A stretch of 64,000 bases of DNA from JASJBU01 sp963797085 (lineage in GTDB: Bacteria > Pseudomonadota > Gammaproteobacteria > Chromatiales > Chromatiaceae). Positions 56,901 through 64,000 of this stretch are shown here, in pieces. Within the stretch, counting starts at the first letter, position 1. Every line of letters begins with the position of its first letter. Location of the stretch: positions 310,001-374,000 of the forward strand of contig CAWCOA010000011.1 of assembly GCA_963797085.1 (NCBI GenBank), in the 5' to 3' direction. The position numbers and the translations under genes were made by a program. Below the pieces are notes generated by a model. The model searched no databases. It saw only the letters and a list, made by a program, of their open reading frames with translations, and was not told the DNA's origin.

Positions 56901-57265
56901 CTGACAAACTCCTCATTTTTTTTGTGACGCCAATGGGTTAGACGGATTACTCCGTATTGCTGCCAACGATACGGAATAATCCCCATGATTGCCAACGTTT
57001 TTCCCGGATTTGAACCTGACGAAATAATTCCGGCAACGAGATCATTCAAGGCCAGCACTGGATACGGATATGCAGCAATCCAGTCCTGAAGATCAGCTGA
57101 AAACGACGCAACATAATCTTTAAATTCCCAAGTTGCCAAGGTGGCCAAAACAGGGAAAAAACTCACCGCTCTGTTAAGCCTGTGATTTCGCTGAAAATAG
57201 TCAAAATCAGCGCCGATTTATCCACAAAACACTCACAGCTTGCACAGACCTAATTCCCGCTTGAT

Positions 57266-57281
57266 ACACAACATCTTGTGG
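57266..57281 (+). promoter_or_regulatory. NrdR box 1
   Basis: ACACAACATCTTGTGG resembles the NrdR consensus (ACACwATATmTwGTGT-like) and is an imperfect palindrome. It lies upstream of nrdA, with the TTGTG half exactly 32 bases from the same element of box 2. Confidence 0.6.
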
Positions 57282-57297
57282 TTGACTAAAGTCAATT

Positions 57298-57313
57298 AGC
57301 GTATATATTGTGA
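57298..57313 (+). promoter_or_regulatory. NrdR box 2
   Basis: AGCGTATATATTGTGA, containing TATAT and TTGTG, is the partner of box 1. The spacing of 32 bases (three turns) between equivalent points matches known NrdR operator pairs. This suggests ATP/dATP-dependent repression of nrdAB by NrdR. Confidence 0.6.
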
Positions 57314-57558
57314 TTTCAAGGTTGAGAAACATCAATCAGGAACAGCGTCATCAAACATGCATGACAGTGCGATGACTAAGAATCAGAAACCGCAAGAATT
57401 GATGGGGCAAAGCGACGTTTATCAGCTAGTCGTCTGTCACTAATACCCCATCCATTGTTGAGCAAAACAGCACATGAAACAGCCTTTGATGCGGCGCAAC
57501 AGAGACAGCGCCATGCAGCAAAACTGGCAAGTGAAGTCACCTTCACAGGAGATAAAAA

Positions 57559-60438
57559 TTGTCCACTGAAGCAGCCCCTATCAATAGTCCCAGCTCTCCC
57601 GTGGGTTCGATCACTCCCGAACCGGTAAAGATGGAAAACAACGATCCAGCGTCAAGCAATCTGCAGGTCATCCGCCGCAACGGTAAAGTGACCCACTTCG
57701 ATCACAGCAAGATCACCATTGCGGTGACCAAGGCATTTCTTGCCGTGGAAGGCGGCAGTGCCGCCGCTTCCGGGCGCATCCACGATACGGTAAAGGATCT
57801 CACCGATCAGGTGGTATTGGCCCTGACCCGCCGCATGCCGGAAGGCGGCACGGTGCATATCGAAGATATCCAGGACCAGGTGGAGCTGGCGCTGATGCGC
57901 TCCGGCGAGCACAAGGCCGCCCGCGCCTATGTGCTCTATCGGGAGCAGCAGGCCCAGAAACGCGCCGAAGAGGCAGCGCAACGAGCCGCCACCGAGGGGC
58001 TGCCCGAAGAGCAACTGGTAAATATCACCCTGCAGGACGGCACCACCCGCCCTCTCGACATCCAGCGTCTGCGCGCACTGGTGGATGAGGCCTGCAGTGG
58101 CCTGGAGCAGGTGGACGCGCAAAAAATCCTCGAAGACACCTGCCGCAACCTGTTCGACGGGGTGAAAGAGAAAGACGTCTCCCAGTCCCTGGTATTGAGC
58201 GCCCGCACCCTGATCGACCAGGAGCCAAACTACTCCCAGGTGGCAGCGCGGCTGCTGCTGGATATCATGCGCCGCGAGGCCCTCGGCTTCCTCGCCCTGG
58301 ACACCAATGTCAATACCCAGGCCGAGATGGGCGAGCGCTACGCCGACTATTTCAAGGCCTATGTGAAACAGGCCGAGGAGCTGGAGCTGCTGGACGGCCG
58401 CCTCGGCCAGTACGACCTGCAGCGCATCACCGCCGCGATCAGGCCGGAGCGCGACCTGCAGTTCACCTACCTGGGCCTGCAGACCCTCTATGACCGCTAC
58501 TTCATCCACAGCGAGGACGGCATCCGCTTCGAGCTGCCACAGGCCTTTTTCATGCGTGTTGCCATGGGCCTGGCGATCAACGAGATCGACCGCGAGACCC
58601 GCGCCATCGAGTTCTACGAGTTGCTCTCCTCCTTCGACTTCATGAGTTCCACGCCGACCCTGTTCAACTCCGGCACCCTGCGTCCGCAGCTCTCCAGCTG
58701 CTACCTGACCACCGTGGCCGACGACCTGGACGGCATCTACTCCGCCATCAAGGACAACGCCCTGCTCTCCAAATTCGCCGGCGGCCTGGGCAACGACTGG
58801 AGCCGGGTGCGCGGCCTCGGTTCCCACATCAAGGGCACCAACGGCAAGTCTCAGGGCGTAGTGCCCTTCCTCAAGGTGGCCAACGACACCGCTGTGGCGG
58901 TGAATCAGGGCGGCAAGCGCAAGGGCGCGGTATGCGCCTACCTGGAGACCTGGCACATCGACATCGAGGACTTCCTCGACCTGCGCAAGAACACCGGCGA
59001 CGACCGCCGCCGCACCCACGACATGAACACCGCCAACTGGATCCCCGACCTGTTCATGCAGCGGGTGGTGGAGGAGAAGGAGTGGACCCTGTTCTCCCCC
59101 AACGAGACCCCGGACCTGCACGACCTCACCGGCCAGGCCTTCGAACAGGCCTACACCGGCTACGAAGCAAAGGCGGCGCGCGGCGAGCTGGGCGTGTACC
59201 GGACCGTCAAGGCAGTGGACCTGTGGCGCAAGATGCTCGGCCTGCTGTTCGAGACCGGCCACCCCTGGGTGACCTTCAAGGACCCCTGCAACCTGCGCTA
59301 CAGCAACCAGCACGTGGGCGTGGTGCACAGCTCCAACCTCTGCACCGAGATCACCCTGCACACCAACGACAGAGAAATCGCGGTCTGCAACCTGGGCTCG
59401 GTCAACCTGCCCGCCCATGTGGACGAGAACGGCCTCAACCTGGCAAAGCTGGAAAAGACCGTCACCACCGCCATGCGCATGCTCGACAATGTCATCGACT
59501 ACAACTACTACAGCGTGCCCCAGGCGAGGAATTCCAACCTGCGCCACCGCCCGGTGGGGCTGGGCATCATGGGCTTTCAGGACTCTCTCTATAAGATGCG
59601 CATCGCCTATGCCTCCGATCAGGCCCTGGACTTCGCCGACCGCTCCATGGAGGCGGTCAGCTACTACGCCATCCAGGCCTCTTCCGACCTGGCCGCTGAA
59701 CGGGGCCGCTACTCCACCTTCGAGGGCTCCCTGTGGAGTCAGGGCATACTGCCCATCGATTCAGTGAAACTGCTCAAGGCCGAGCGTGGCGACTATCTGC
59801 AGCTGGACGAGAGCCAGACCCTGGACTGGGACGGCCTGCGCCACAAGGTCCTCAAGCAGGGCATGCGCAACTCCAACACCATGGCCATCGCCCCCACGGC
59901 GACCATCTCCAATATCTGCGGAGTGAGCCAGTCCATCGAGCCCACCTATCAGAACCTGTTCGTCAAATCGAACCTGTCCGGCGAGTTCACCGTGGTCAAT
60001 CCCTACATGGTGCACGACCTGAAGAAGCTGGGTCTGTGGGACGAGGTGATGATCAACGACCTGAAATACTACGACGGCTCGCTGCAGCCCATCGACCGCA
60101 TCCCCGCCGAAATCAAGGCGACCTATGCCACCGCCTTCGAAATCGACGCCCGCTGGCTGGTGGAGGCCGGTGCGCGCCGTCAGAAATGGATCGACCAGGG
60201 CCAGTCACTGAACCTCTACATGGCGGAGCCTTCCGGCAAGAAGCTGGACAACCTCTACAAGCTGGCCTGGGTGCGCGGTCTGAAGACCACCTACTACCTG
60301 CGCTCCATCGGCGCCACCGGCGCGGAGAAGACTGCGGTCCAGCAGGGCAGCGAAGGCGTTGTCGACCTAATCGGCGGCGGCAGCGAGGCCCCCAAGGCCT
60401 GCTCGATCCTCGATCCGGATTGCGAAGCCTGCCAGTAA
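57559..60438 (+). CDS. nrdA: Class Ia ribonucleotide reductase alpha subunit, two ATP cones
   Basis: A 959-residue ribonucleoside-diphosphate reductase large subunit, starting at TTG 57559 with AGGAG 8 bases upstream. Two ATP-cone domains lie at the N-terminus: LQVIRRNGKVTHFDHSKITI (about residue 34) and LQDGTTRPLDIQRLRALVDE (about 157), as in Pseudomonas aeruginosa NrdA. Catalytic features: SSCYLTTVADDLDGIYSAIK with a redox cysteine, HSSNLCTEITLHTND with the Asn, Cys and Glu triad, and the C-terminal redox pair DPDCEACQ. It makes dNDPs for DNA synthesis. The codon use is more GC-biased than that of most neighbours. Confidence 0.96.
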   Translation: MSTEAAPINSPSSPVGSITPEPVKMENNDPASSNLQVIRRNGKVTHFDHSKITIAVTKAFLAVEGGSAAASGRIHDTVKDLTDQVVLALTRRMPEGGTVHIEDIQDQVELALMRSGEHKAARAYVLYREQQAQKRAEEAAQRAATEGLPEEQLVNITLQDGTTRPLDIQRLRALVDEACSGLEQVDAQKILEDTCRNLFDGVKEKDVSQSLVLSARTLIDQEPNYSQVAARLLLDIMRREALGFLALDTNVNTQAEMGERYADYFKAYVKQAEELELLDGRLGQYDLQRITAAIRPERDLQFTYLGLQTLYDRYFIHSEDGIRFELPQAFFMRVAMGLAINEIDRETRAIEFYELLSSFDFMSSTPTLFNSGTLRPQLSSCYLTTVADDLDGIYSAIKDNALLSKFAGGLGNDWSRVRGLGSHIKGTNGKSQGVVPFLKVANDTAVAVNQGGKRKGAVCAYLETWHIDIEDFLDLRKNTGDDRRRTHDMNTANWIPDLFMQRVVEEKEWTLFSPNETPDLHDLTGQAFEQAYTGYEAKAARGELGVYRTVKAVDLWRKMLGLLFETGHPWVTFKDPCNLRYSNQHVGVVHSSNLCTEITLHTNDREIAVCNLGSVNLPAHVDENGLNLAKLEKTVTTAMRMLDNVIDYNYYSVPQARNSNLRHRPVGLGIMGFQDSLYKMRIAYASDQALDFADRSMEAVSYYAIQASSDLAAERGRYSTFEGSLWSQGILPIDSVKLLKAERGDYLQLDESQTLDWDGLRHKVLKQGMRNSNTMAIAPTATISNICGVSQSIEPTYQNLFVKSNLSGEFTVVNPYMVHDLKKLGLWDEVMINDLKYYDGSLQPIDRIPAEIKATYATAFEIDARWLVEAGARRQKWIDQGQSLNLYMAEPSGKKLDNLYKLAWVRGLKTTYYLRSIGATGAEKTAVQQGSEGVVDLIGGGSEAPKACSILDPDCEACQ

Positions 60439-60447
60439 ATGAAGATA

Positions 60448-60479
60448 GCCACACGACTGCACCCATGCAGTCGTGTGGC
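60448..60479 (+). other. Strong hairpin between nrdA and nrdB
   Basis: A perfect 14-bp stem GCCACACGACTGCA/TGCAGTCGTGTGGC with loop CCCA, starting 9 bases after the nrdA stop. There is no T run, so it is probably an RNA stability or processing element that sets the nrdA to nrdB ratio, or a weak terminator. Confidence 0.7.
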
Positions 60480-60545
60480 AATAAACATTCAATCAGATTT
60501 ACTCCAGGCCCCGCGCCTGAACAGAAACCAAAGGGGAAACAAAAC

Positions 60546-61709
60546 ATGCTGAACTGGGACGACCCACTCGCGCCACTGGTCCAGACCACACCCGTAGAAT
60601 CGCAGGCAGAAACCAAGCCCGCGCCCGTTCATCCCCATGTGGTGGAGGAAGCGCTGGCCGAAGCGCCTGCCGAACCCGAAATAGACCCCATCAACCCGCT
60701 GGACATCAAACCGGTCAATCCGGATGACAAGCGGGTCATCAACGGCATGACCGACATCAACCAGCTGGCGCCCTTCAAGTATCCCTGGGCCTGGGAGTAT
60801 TTCCTCAACGCCAACAAGAACCACTGGACGCCACTGGACATCAACATGGCCCAGGACGTCCACGACTACCATTACAAACTGACCCTGGAAGAGCGCCACG
60901 TCTACGAGAACGTGCTATCCTACCTCACCACTTCCGACATCCTGGCGATGCGCAACATCGGCCTGGCTGTGATGGAGAAGATGTCCGCTCCCGAACTGCA
61001 GATTTACCAGGCCCGCCAGGTTTACGAAGAGTCCCTGCACACCTGGACCTATCAGCACTGCATCGAGACCATCGGTCTCGATCAAGGGGAGATCTATAAC
61101 CGCTACCGGGTGGTGCCGGAGATCAACAAAAAGATCCAGATCACCAACCGCCGCCTCTCCTCCGTGTTACGTCCCGACATCGACCTGCGCGACCCCGACG
61201 AGCTGCAGAACTTCGTCATGGCCTACCTGTTCTTTGCCGCCATCTTCGAAGGCTGCTGGTTCTACAATGGTTTCAGCCCGATCTTCGCCCTGCAGCGCCG
61301 TGGCCTGACCAAGGGTACCGCCGAGCAATTCCAATACATCATGCGCGACGAAGTGATGCACGCCTCTTTTGGAATAAGAGTGGTGAAACAGATCATCCAC
61401 GAAGAGAATATCCAACTCGACCCAAAAGCCGTGCGCGAGATGTGGGACGAGGCGCTGGCTGCCGAAGAGGGCTATGCGGGTTATATCCTCAAGGACCCGA
61501 TCCTCGGCTACTCGAAAGAGGACCACATCGAACAGTTCCGATTCACCGCCAACCGCCGCGCCCGACAGCTCGGCATCGAAGAACCCTTCCCCGGCGCGGA
61601 AAACGCCCTGCCCTGGCTCGACGAGCAGGCCAACCTGCGCAAGGAGAAAAACTTCTTCGAAACCCGCGTCACCGAGTACCAGGCCGGCGGCGCATTGAAG
61701 TGGGATTGA
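60546..61709 (+). CDS. nrdB: Class Ia ribonucleotide reductase beta subunit
   Basis: A 387-residue radical-harbouring subunit. ATG 60546 (MLNWDDPLAPLV) has AAGGGGAAAC in front. The di-iron and tyrosyl radical residues are present: EESLHTWTYQH supplies Glu, His and the radical Tyr (E-x2-H-x3-Y, as E. coli E115, H118, Y122), EGCWFYNGFS supplies Glu, and MRDEVMHASFG the Glu-x2-His pair. An N-terminal Pro/Glu-rich stretch of about 55 residues precedes the core. It is cotranscribed with nrdA, with 107 bases between them. Confidence 0.96.
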   Translation: MLNWDDPLAPLVQTTPVESQAETKPAPVHPHVVEEALAEAPAEPEIDPINPLDIKPVNPDDKRVINGMTDINQLAPFKYPWAWEYFLNANKNHWTPLDINMAQDVHDYHYKLTLEERHVYENVLSYLTTSDILAMRNIGLAVMEKMSAPELQIYQARQVYEESLHTWTYQHCIETIGLDQGEIYNRYRVVPEINKKIQITNRRLSSVLRPDIDLRDPDELQNFVMAYLFFAAIFEGCWFYNGFSPIFALQRRGLTKGTAEQFQYIMRDEVMHASFGIRVVKQIIHEENIQLDPKAVREMWDEALAAEEGYAGYILKDPILGYSKEDHIEQFRFTANRRARQLGIEEPFPGAENALPWLDEQANLRKEKNFFETRVTEYQAGGALKWD

Positions 61710-61772
61710 TCCGTCACTCCTTGGGAGACTCACAGCAGGGACGCTTTTACTCATTCATCTGAGGCTAACATC

Positions 61773-61973
61773 ATGCACTGTACACACTGTTTTTCGCTCA
61801 TGATCCAAATGGAACACCAACAGGACAGACGCACGGAACAGACCCGCTTCGAATGCCCCAACTGCGGGAGGAATCATTTGTCCACACGACAGGTTCCTGT
61901 GATGAACCTACAGCAGGATGCTGCTGAAAAAGCTGTTGAGGAGAATAGGTATTGGCGGGAGAAGTTTGGTTGA
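61773..61973 (+). CDS. Small zinc-ribbon-like protein
   Basis: A 66-residue protein with two CxxC knuckles: MHCTHCFSLM near the start and CPNCGRNHLS at about residue 29. The C-terminal 25 residues are a predicted helix (DAAEKAVEENRYWREKFG). This pattern suggests a zinc-binding ribbon; the role is unknown. It lies 63 bases after nrdB and may be part of the same transcript. Confidence 0.65.
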   Translation: MHCTHCFSLMIQMEHQQDRRTEQTRFECPNCGRNHLSTRQVPVMNLQQDAAEKAVEENRYWREKFG

Positions 61974-62033
61974 TATCGGTAGTCGCTCGCCTAGGTGGAG
62001 CCTGACGTAACCCGGGAGAGTGATGATTCGTTC

Positions 62034-62050
62034 CCCGGGTTGCACCCGGG
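62034..62050. repeat. Short REP-like palindrome
   Basis: CCCGGGT-TGC-ACCCGGG, a perfect 7-bp inverted repeat, with a further CCCGGG at 62011-62016. It resembles a common REP element core often found between proteobacterial genes. Confidence 0.6.
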
Positions 62051-62094
62051 CTACTCCTCATTGCAGGGCAGATCAAAGTTGTAAGAGGTGCAGC

Positions 62095-62607
62095 ATGAAA
62101 AATTTGGAACTCCAACTGGAATCGATGATCTTCAAAAGCCGGTGGTTGCTTGCACCTTTCTTTGTCGGTCTGTTACTCGCCATCCTCGCCCTGCTGGTGA
62201 AATTCTCCAAGGAGTTGTTCAACCTCACCTTCAACGTCTTCAGTCTGTCGAGCGACCAGGCGATCATCTCCATCCTGACCCTGGTCGACACTACCCTGAT
62301 CGCCAGCCTGATGCTCATCATCATCTTCAGCGGCTACGAAAACTTCGTCTCCAAGATCGCCTTCGGCGAACACGAAGACCGTCCCGTGTGGATGGGCAAG
62401 GTCGGCTTCTCCGACCTCAAACTCAAACTCATCGGCGCCATCGTCGCCATCTCGGCGGTGGAATTACTCAAAGCCTTCATCAACGCAGAACATCTCACCA
62501 CCGAGACCATGGGCTGGAAGGTAGGGATACATTTGACCTTTGTGGTTTCAGGGGTGCTGTTTGCGTTGACGGATTGGATTGTAGCCAGGAAGAGTGTTGA
62601 TCATTAG
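62095..62607 (+). CDS. YqhA/TIGR00645 family inner membrane protein
   Basis: A 170-residue membrane protein. ATG 62095 with AAGAGG in front gives MKNLELQLESMIFKSRWLLA, the family start; the frame is open farther upstream over the REP palindrome. It has four predicted helices, with PFFVGLLLAILALLVKFSKE, IISILTLVDTTLIASLMLII and the conserved SGYENFVSKI. The function of the family is unknown. It is monocistronic. Confidence 0.88.
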   Translation: MKNLELQLESMIFKSRWLLAPFFVGLLLAILALLVKFSKELFNLTFNVFSLSSDQAIISILTLVDTTLIASLMLIIIFSGYENFVSKIAFGEHEDRPVWMGKVGFSDLKLKLIGAIVAISAVELLKAFINAEHLTTETMGWKVGIHLTFVVSGVLFALTDWIVARKSVDH

Positions 62608-62646
62608 ACCCCCTATGAAAGTAAAGAGCCTTGGTTTGCGGGATAT

Positions 62647-62684
62647 ACGTCACATCGACGTGGTATATCACGCCGATGTGACGT
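62647..62684. repeat. 38-base near-perfect palindrome
   Basis: ACGTCACATCG pairs with CGATGTGACGT (11 bp), then one mismatch, then CGTG with CACG, leaving a GTATAT loop. It lies 39 bases after the YqhA stop and 23 bases before the PhyH-like gene. There is no T run. It could be a binding site or another mobile palindrome. Confidence 0.55.
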
Positions 62685-62706
62685 CGACTCACTGTTAGAA
62701 GAAAAA

Positions 62707-63054
62707 ATGGATCTCTCGTCAATCGAAAGGAATGGGTTTGCGGTTGTTCCGTGTTTTTGTTCCGATGAAGAAGTGTCGGTATTGCACGATGCGGTTGCTG
62801 GCCACCTTGAGGGCATCTCCGAAGCCGGTGTTAGAGGTATCGCTCGCTTATCGCCTGAGGTCTTGTCATTCGCTGGCTCGTCAGCGGTGACGAGTCTCGT
62901 CAATTCCGTCCTGGGTTGTCCTTCGCAATTGGTTAGGTCGATCTTGTTCAACAAGAGCCCCGAAACCAACTGGCTTGTAACTAAGGGTCACGGGCAAGGT
63001 CACGGGGGTCAGGTCCTGCATTCATGCATACATTATTGCAAGGTCGGAGAGTAA
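62707..63054 (+). pseudogene. Truncated phytanoyl-CoA dioxygenase (PhyH)-like gene
   Basis: The first about 97 residues (MDLSSIERNGFAVVPCFCSD, HDAVAGHLEGISEAGVRGIA, LVRSILFNKSPETNWLV) match the N-terminal part of PhyH-family Fe(II)/2-oxoglutarate dioxygenases. At NWLVT, where the metal-binding HxD normally follows within a few residues (WHQD-like), the sequence changes to repeat-derived GHGQGHGGQVLHSCIHYCKV and stops. The break coincides with repeat copy 1 at 63004. The catalytic part is missing, so the product should be inactive. Confidence 0.65.
63004..63048 (+). repeat. Right-end hairpin element, copy 1 (degenerate)
   Basis: GGGGTCAGGTCCTGCATTCA followed by TGCATACATTATTGCAAGGTC. The left arm GGTCAGGTCCTG and right arm CAAGGTC are degenerate compared with copy 3. 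It lies at the break point of the PhyH-like gene. Confidence 0.75.
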
Positions 63055-63149
63055 GCCGGTTCCTCGCCGCCGCTTAGGCTAAAGTTTGTTTTCTCTGTTT
63101 GCCGCCTGGTTTCCCGACGGTGCCAAAATATACTAGCAAAAGAAATCAC

Positions 63150-63191
63150 AAGGTCAGGTCTTGTATTCAAGCATGCATTATTGCAGGCCCC
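63150..63191 (+). repeat. Right-end hairpin element, copy 2
   Basis: AGGTCAGGTCTTGTATTCAA, then GCATGCATTATTGCAGGCCCC. The central TATTCAAGCATGCATTATTG is identical to copy 3; the right arm is changed. The 3' flank CGTTGTCGCGTTGTC resembles the flanks of copies 3 and 4. Confidence 0.8.
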
Positions 63192-63338
63192 GTTGTCGCG
63201 TTGTCGGGTGAATATCCACTAACGACTCACCCCCCTCTCGTGAATTCGAATATCGTAGATTCTATGAAGAGCGCAATTGTTTCGAAAATACCGTATTCTA
63301 ACGGCTCCAACCCTAGAATTATATAGAAGAGGATACGA

Positions 63339-63506
63339 ATGGCTAAACCCAATTACGCTTTTGAAAAGCGCCAGAAAGAAATCGCCAAAAAGAAAAAGAA
63401 GGAAGAGAAGCGCATGCAAAAATCAGGAGTAGACGGTAGTCCGCCGAAGGATAATCAACCTTTATCAGGCAACGACGATAAAGCGGAACCAACCGGCGAC
63501 GCATAG
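63339..63506 (+). CDS. Small basic conserved protein
   Basis: A 55-residue protein, MAKPNYAFEKRQKEIAKKKK then KEEKRMQKSG and an acidic/polar tail, ending DDKAEPTGDA. AGAGGA precedes the ATG. The MAKPNY-FEKRQKE start with a lysine-rich helix is shared by many small gammaproteobacterial proteins of unknown function. It lies between repeat copies 2 and 3. Confidence 0.7.
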   Translation: MAKPNYAFEKRQKEIAKKKKKEEKRMQKSGVDGSPPKDNQPLSGNDDKAEPTGDA

Positions 63507-63549
63507 CAAAACAATCAAAGTCAATGGATATTTAATACACAAGCATCAA

Positions 63550-63595
63550 GGGGTCAGATCTTGTATTCAAGCATGCATTATTGCAAGATCTGACT
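63550..63595 (+). repeat. Right-end hairpin element, copy 3 (best conserved)
   Basis: An 11-bp perfect inverted repeat, GTCAGATCTTG and CAAGATCTGAC, around a 20-base loop TATTCAAGCATGCATTATTG. GGG precedes the left arm. The 3' flank GTTGTTCCGTTGTTCT is shared with copy 4. Confidence 0.85.
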
Positions 63596-63739
63596 GAGTT
63601 GTTCCGTTGTTCTCTTTGTTGCTCGTAGGTAGCACGGAGCACACGAAAATTGATGGTAAACTACCTTAACTTAGTGCCATTCGGGACAGACCACGTTTTC
63701 TCCTGCTCGAACATACAAACCATTAAGGATTAGCCAATC

Positions 63740-63919
63740 ATGCGTATTGTTGATGCCGAACCTCAACTGATTAAAGATTTCATCGACGAGATCGAAGTCA
63801 CCGCAACCAAAGAAAAAACATCAATGACAGTCCAAGTGGGTCGTCACCCCATATTGGGAAAAGTGGTGGTCATCGAAAGCAAGAAAGGAGATAGTTTGAT
63901 CGTCGAAGTGGACGAGTAG
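63740..63919 (+). CDS. Small hypothetical protein
   Basis: A 59-residue protein, MRIVDAEPQLIKDFIDEIEV, TATKEKTSMTVQVGRHPILG, KVVVIESKKGDSLIVEVDE. TAAGGA lies 11 bases before the ATG. It looks like a small helix followed by a beta-rich part. There is no recognisable family. It lies between repeat copies 3 and 4. Confidence 0.5.
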   Translation: MRIVDAEPQLIKDFIDEIEVTATKEKTSMTVQVGRHPILGKVVVIESKKGDSLIVEVDE

Positions 63920-63939
63920 GCAATACTCGATAAAATCAC

Positions 63940-63983
63940 GGGGTCTAGCATTCACGCATGCATTATTTAAAGATCTGACCCCG
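63940..63983 (+). repeat. Right-end hairpin element, copy 4
   Basis: GGGGTC at the left, TTCACGCATGCATTATTTAA in the centre and AGATCTGACCCC at the right. The left arm is shortened by an internal deletion relative to copy 3; the right arm is intact. The 3' flank CGTTGTTCTGTGTTCTGTG extends to the window edge. Confidence 0.8.
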
Positions 63984-64000
63984 TTGTTCTGTGTTCTGTG

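Larger units (their letters stand above)
56901..57558. other. Upstream region of nrdA, largely without genes
   Basis: The 658 bases between the CBS gene and nrdA. A 91-codon minus-strand frame (56891-57166) exists but resembles no family, has a poor start and overlaps the CBS gene, so I doubt it. The NrdR boxes at 57266-57313 are the notable content, followed by a leader of about 245 bases before nrdA. Confidence 0.5.

Noticed and set aside
56891..57166. 91-codon minus-strand frame upstream of the CBS gene
   Set aside because: It has a weak start, overlaps the CBS gene start by 10 bases, has no recognisable domain, and the composition looks intergenic. I leave it out as a gene.
57652..59547. 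631-codon open frame antisense to nrdA
   Set aside because: It lies wholly inside nrdA, which has full family motifs. Long antisense frames are expected in GC-rich, codon-biased genes, and the translation is low-complexity without a family.
59733..60545. Open frame in front of nrdB that gives a 658-codon reading
   Set aside because: The part before ATG 60546 is an out-of-frame reading of the nrdA 3' end; the NrdB family start and its ribosome binding site are at 60546.
63004..63983. CRISPR array at the right end
   Set aside because: Only four copies at irregular distances (146 to 400 bases), with genes between them and inverted-repeat arms; no uniform spacers and no cas genes.

Overview
The window looks like a piece of a gammaproteobacterial chromosome of moderate GC content, from a motile, nitrate-respiring organism. 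The evidence is a narXL/narK/narGHJI respiratory nitrate reductase locus, a gammaproteobacterial rpsP-rimM-trmD-rplS operon, flagellar genes with sigma-54 and sigma-28 promoter motifs, a Pseudomonas-like class Ia ribonucleotide reductase with two ATP cones, and ArsS-type arsenosugar genes. A DsrC/TusE-fold protein without C-terminal cysteines, sitting in the nitrate reductase operon, makes me suspect a sulfur-oxidising lineage (Sedimenticola or Thiodiazotropha type). That last point is inference only.

Layout. 1-16.1 kb: nitrate respiration. A partial narK lies at the left edge. A small conserved ORF follows, then a long minus-strand cluster (read from right to left: narK1-type, narK2-type, narG, narH, narJ, narI, parvulin PPIase, cysteine-less DsrC-like protein, FKBP remnant). 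It is driven from a perfect FNR box at 13256-13269. The divergent narXL two-component pair senses nitrate/nitrite. A second perfect FNR box (949-962) and a NarL-type palindrome (1003-1018) precede the left narK.

16.1-25.1 kb: mixed housekeeping and unknown genes: a Met-rich membrane protein, a sterol-desaturase family enzyme, a DUF3108 protein, a decayed potassium channel, an ankyrin lipoprotein, exonuclease I and a histone-deacetylase-like amidohydrolase. 25.2-32.4 kb: a Pat-type protein acetyltransferase, the rplS-trmD-rimM-rpsP operon, ffh and ypjD.

32.4-54.4 kb: flagellar and chemotaxis region. Minus strand: fliT, fliS, fliD, flaG, fliC, then flgL, K, J, I, H, G, F, E, D, C, B, cheR and cheV. 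Plus strand: flgA, flgM, flgN and a PilZ/YcgR brake. Two Phd/PIN-type toxin-antitoxin modules sit between fliC and flgL. Palindromic repeats and a remnant of a second fliD sit upstream of fliD. The flagellin central region is out of frame many times.

54.4-64 kb: arsenosugar genes (ArsS plus a glycosyltransferase), a CBS-pair protein, nrdAB with paired NrdR boxes, a YqhA-family membrane protein, then a repeat-rich end with four copies of a hairpin element, a truncated PhyH-like gene and two small ORFs.

A general caution: many genes in the left 37 kb (three narK genes, narG four times, the parvulin, the DUF3108 gene, the Pat acetyltransferase, trmD, fliC) are broken by single-base shifts, nearly all of them +1 insertions, with the protein resuming normally in the next frame. 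The bias, and the involvement of core genes such as trmD, point to consensus errors rather than gene decay. The potassium channel gene is different, with two nonsense codons and a missing half domain.
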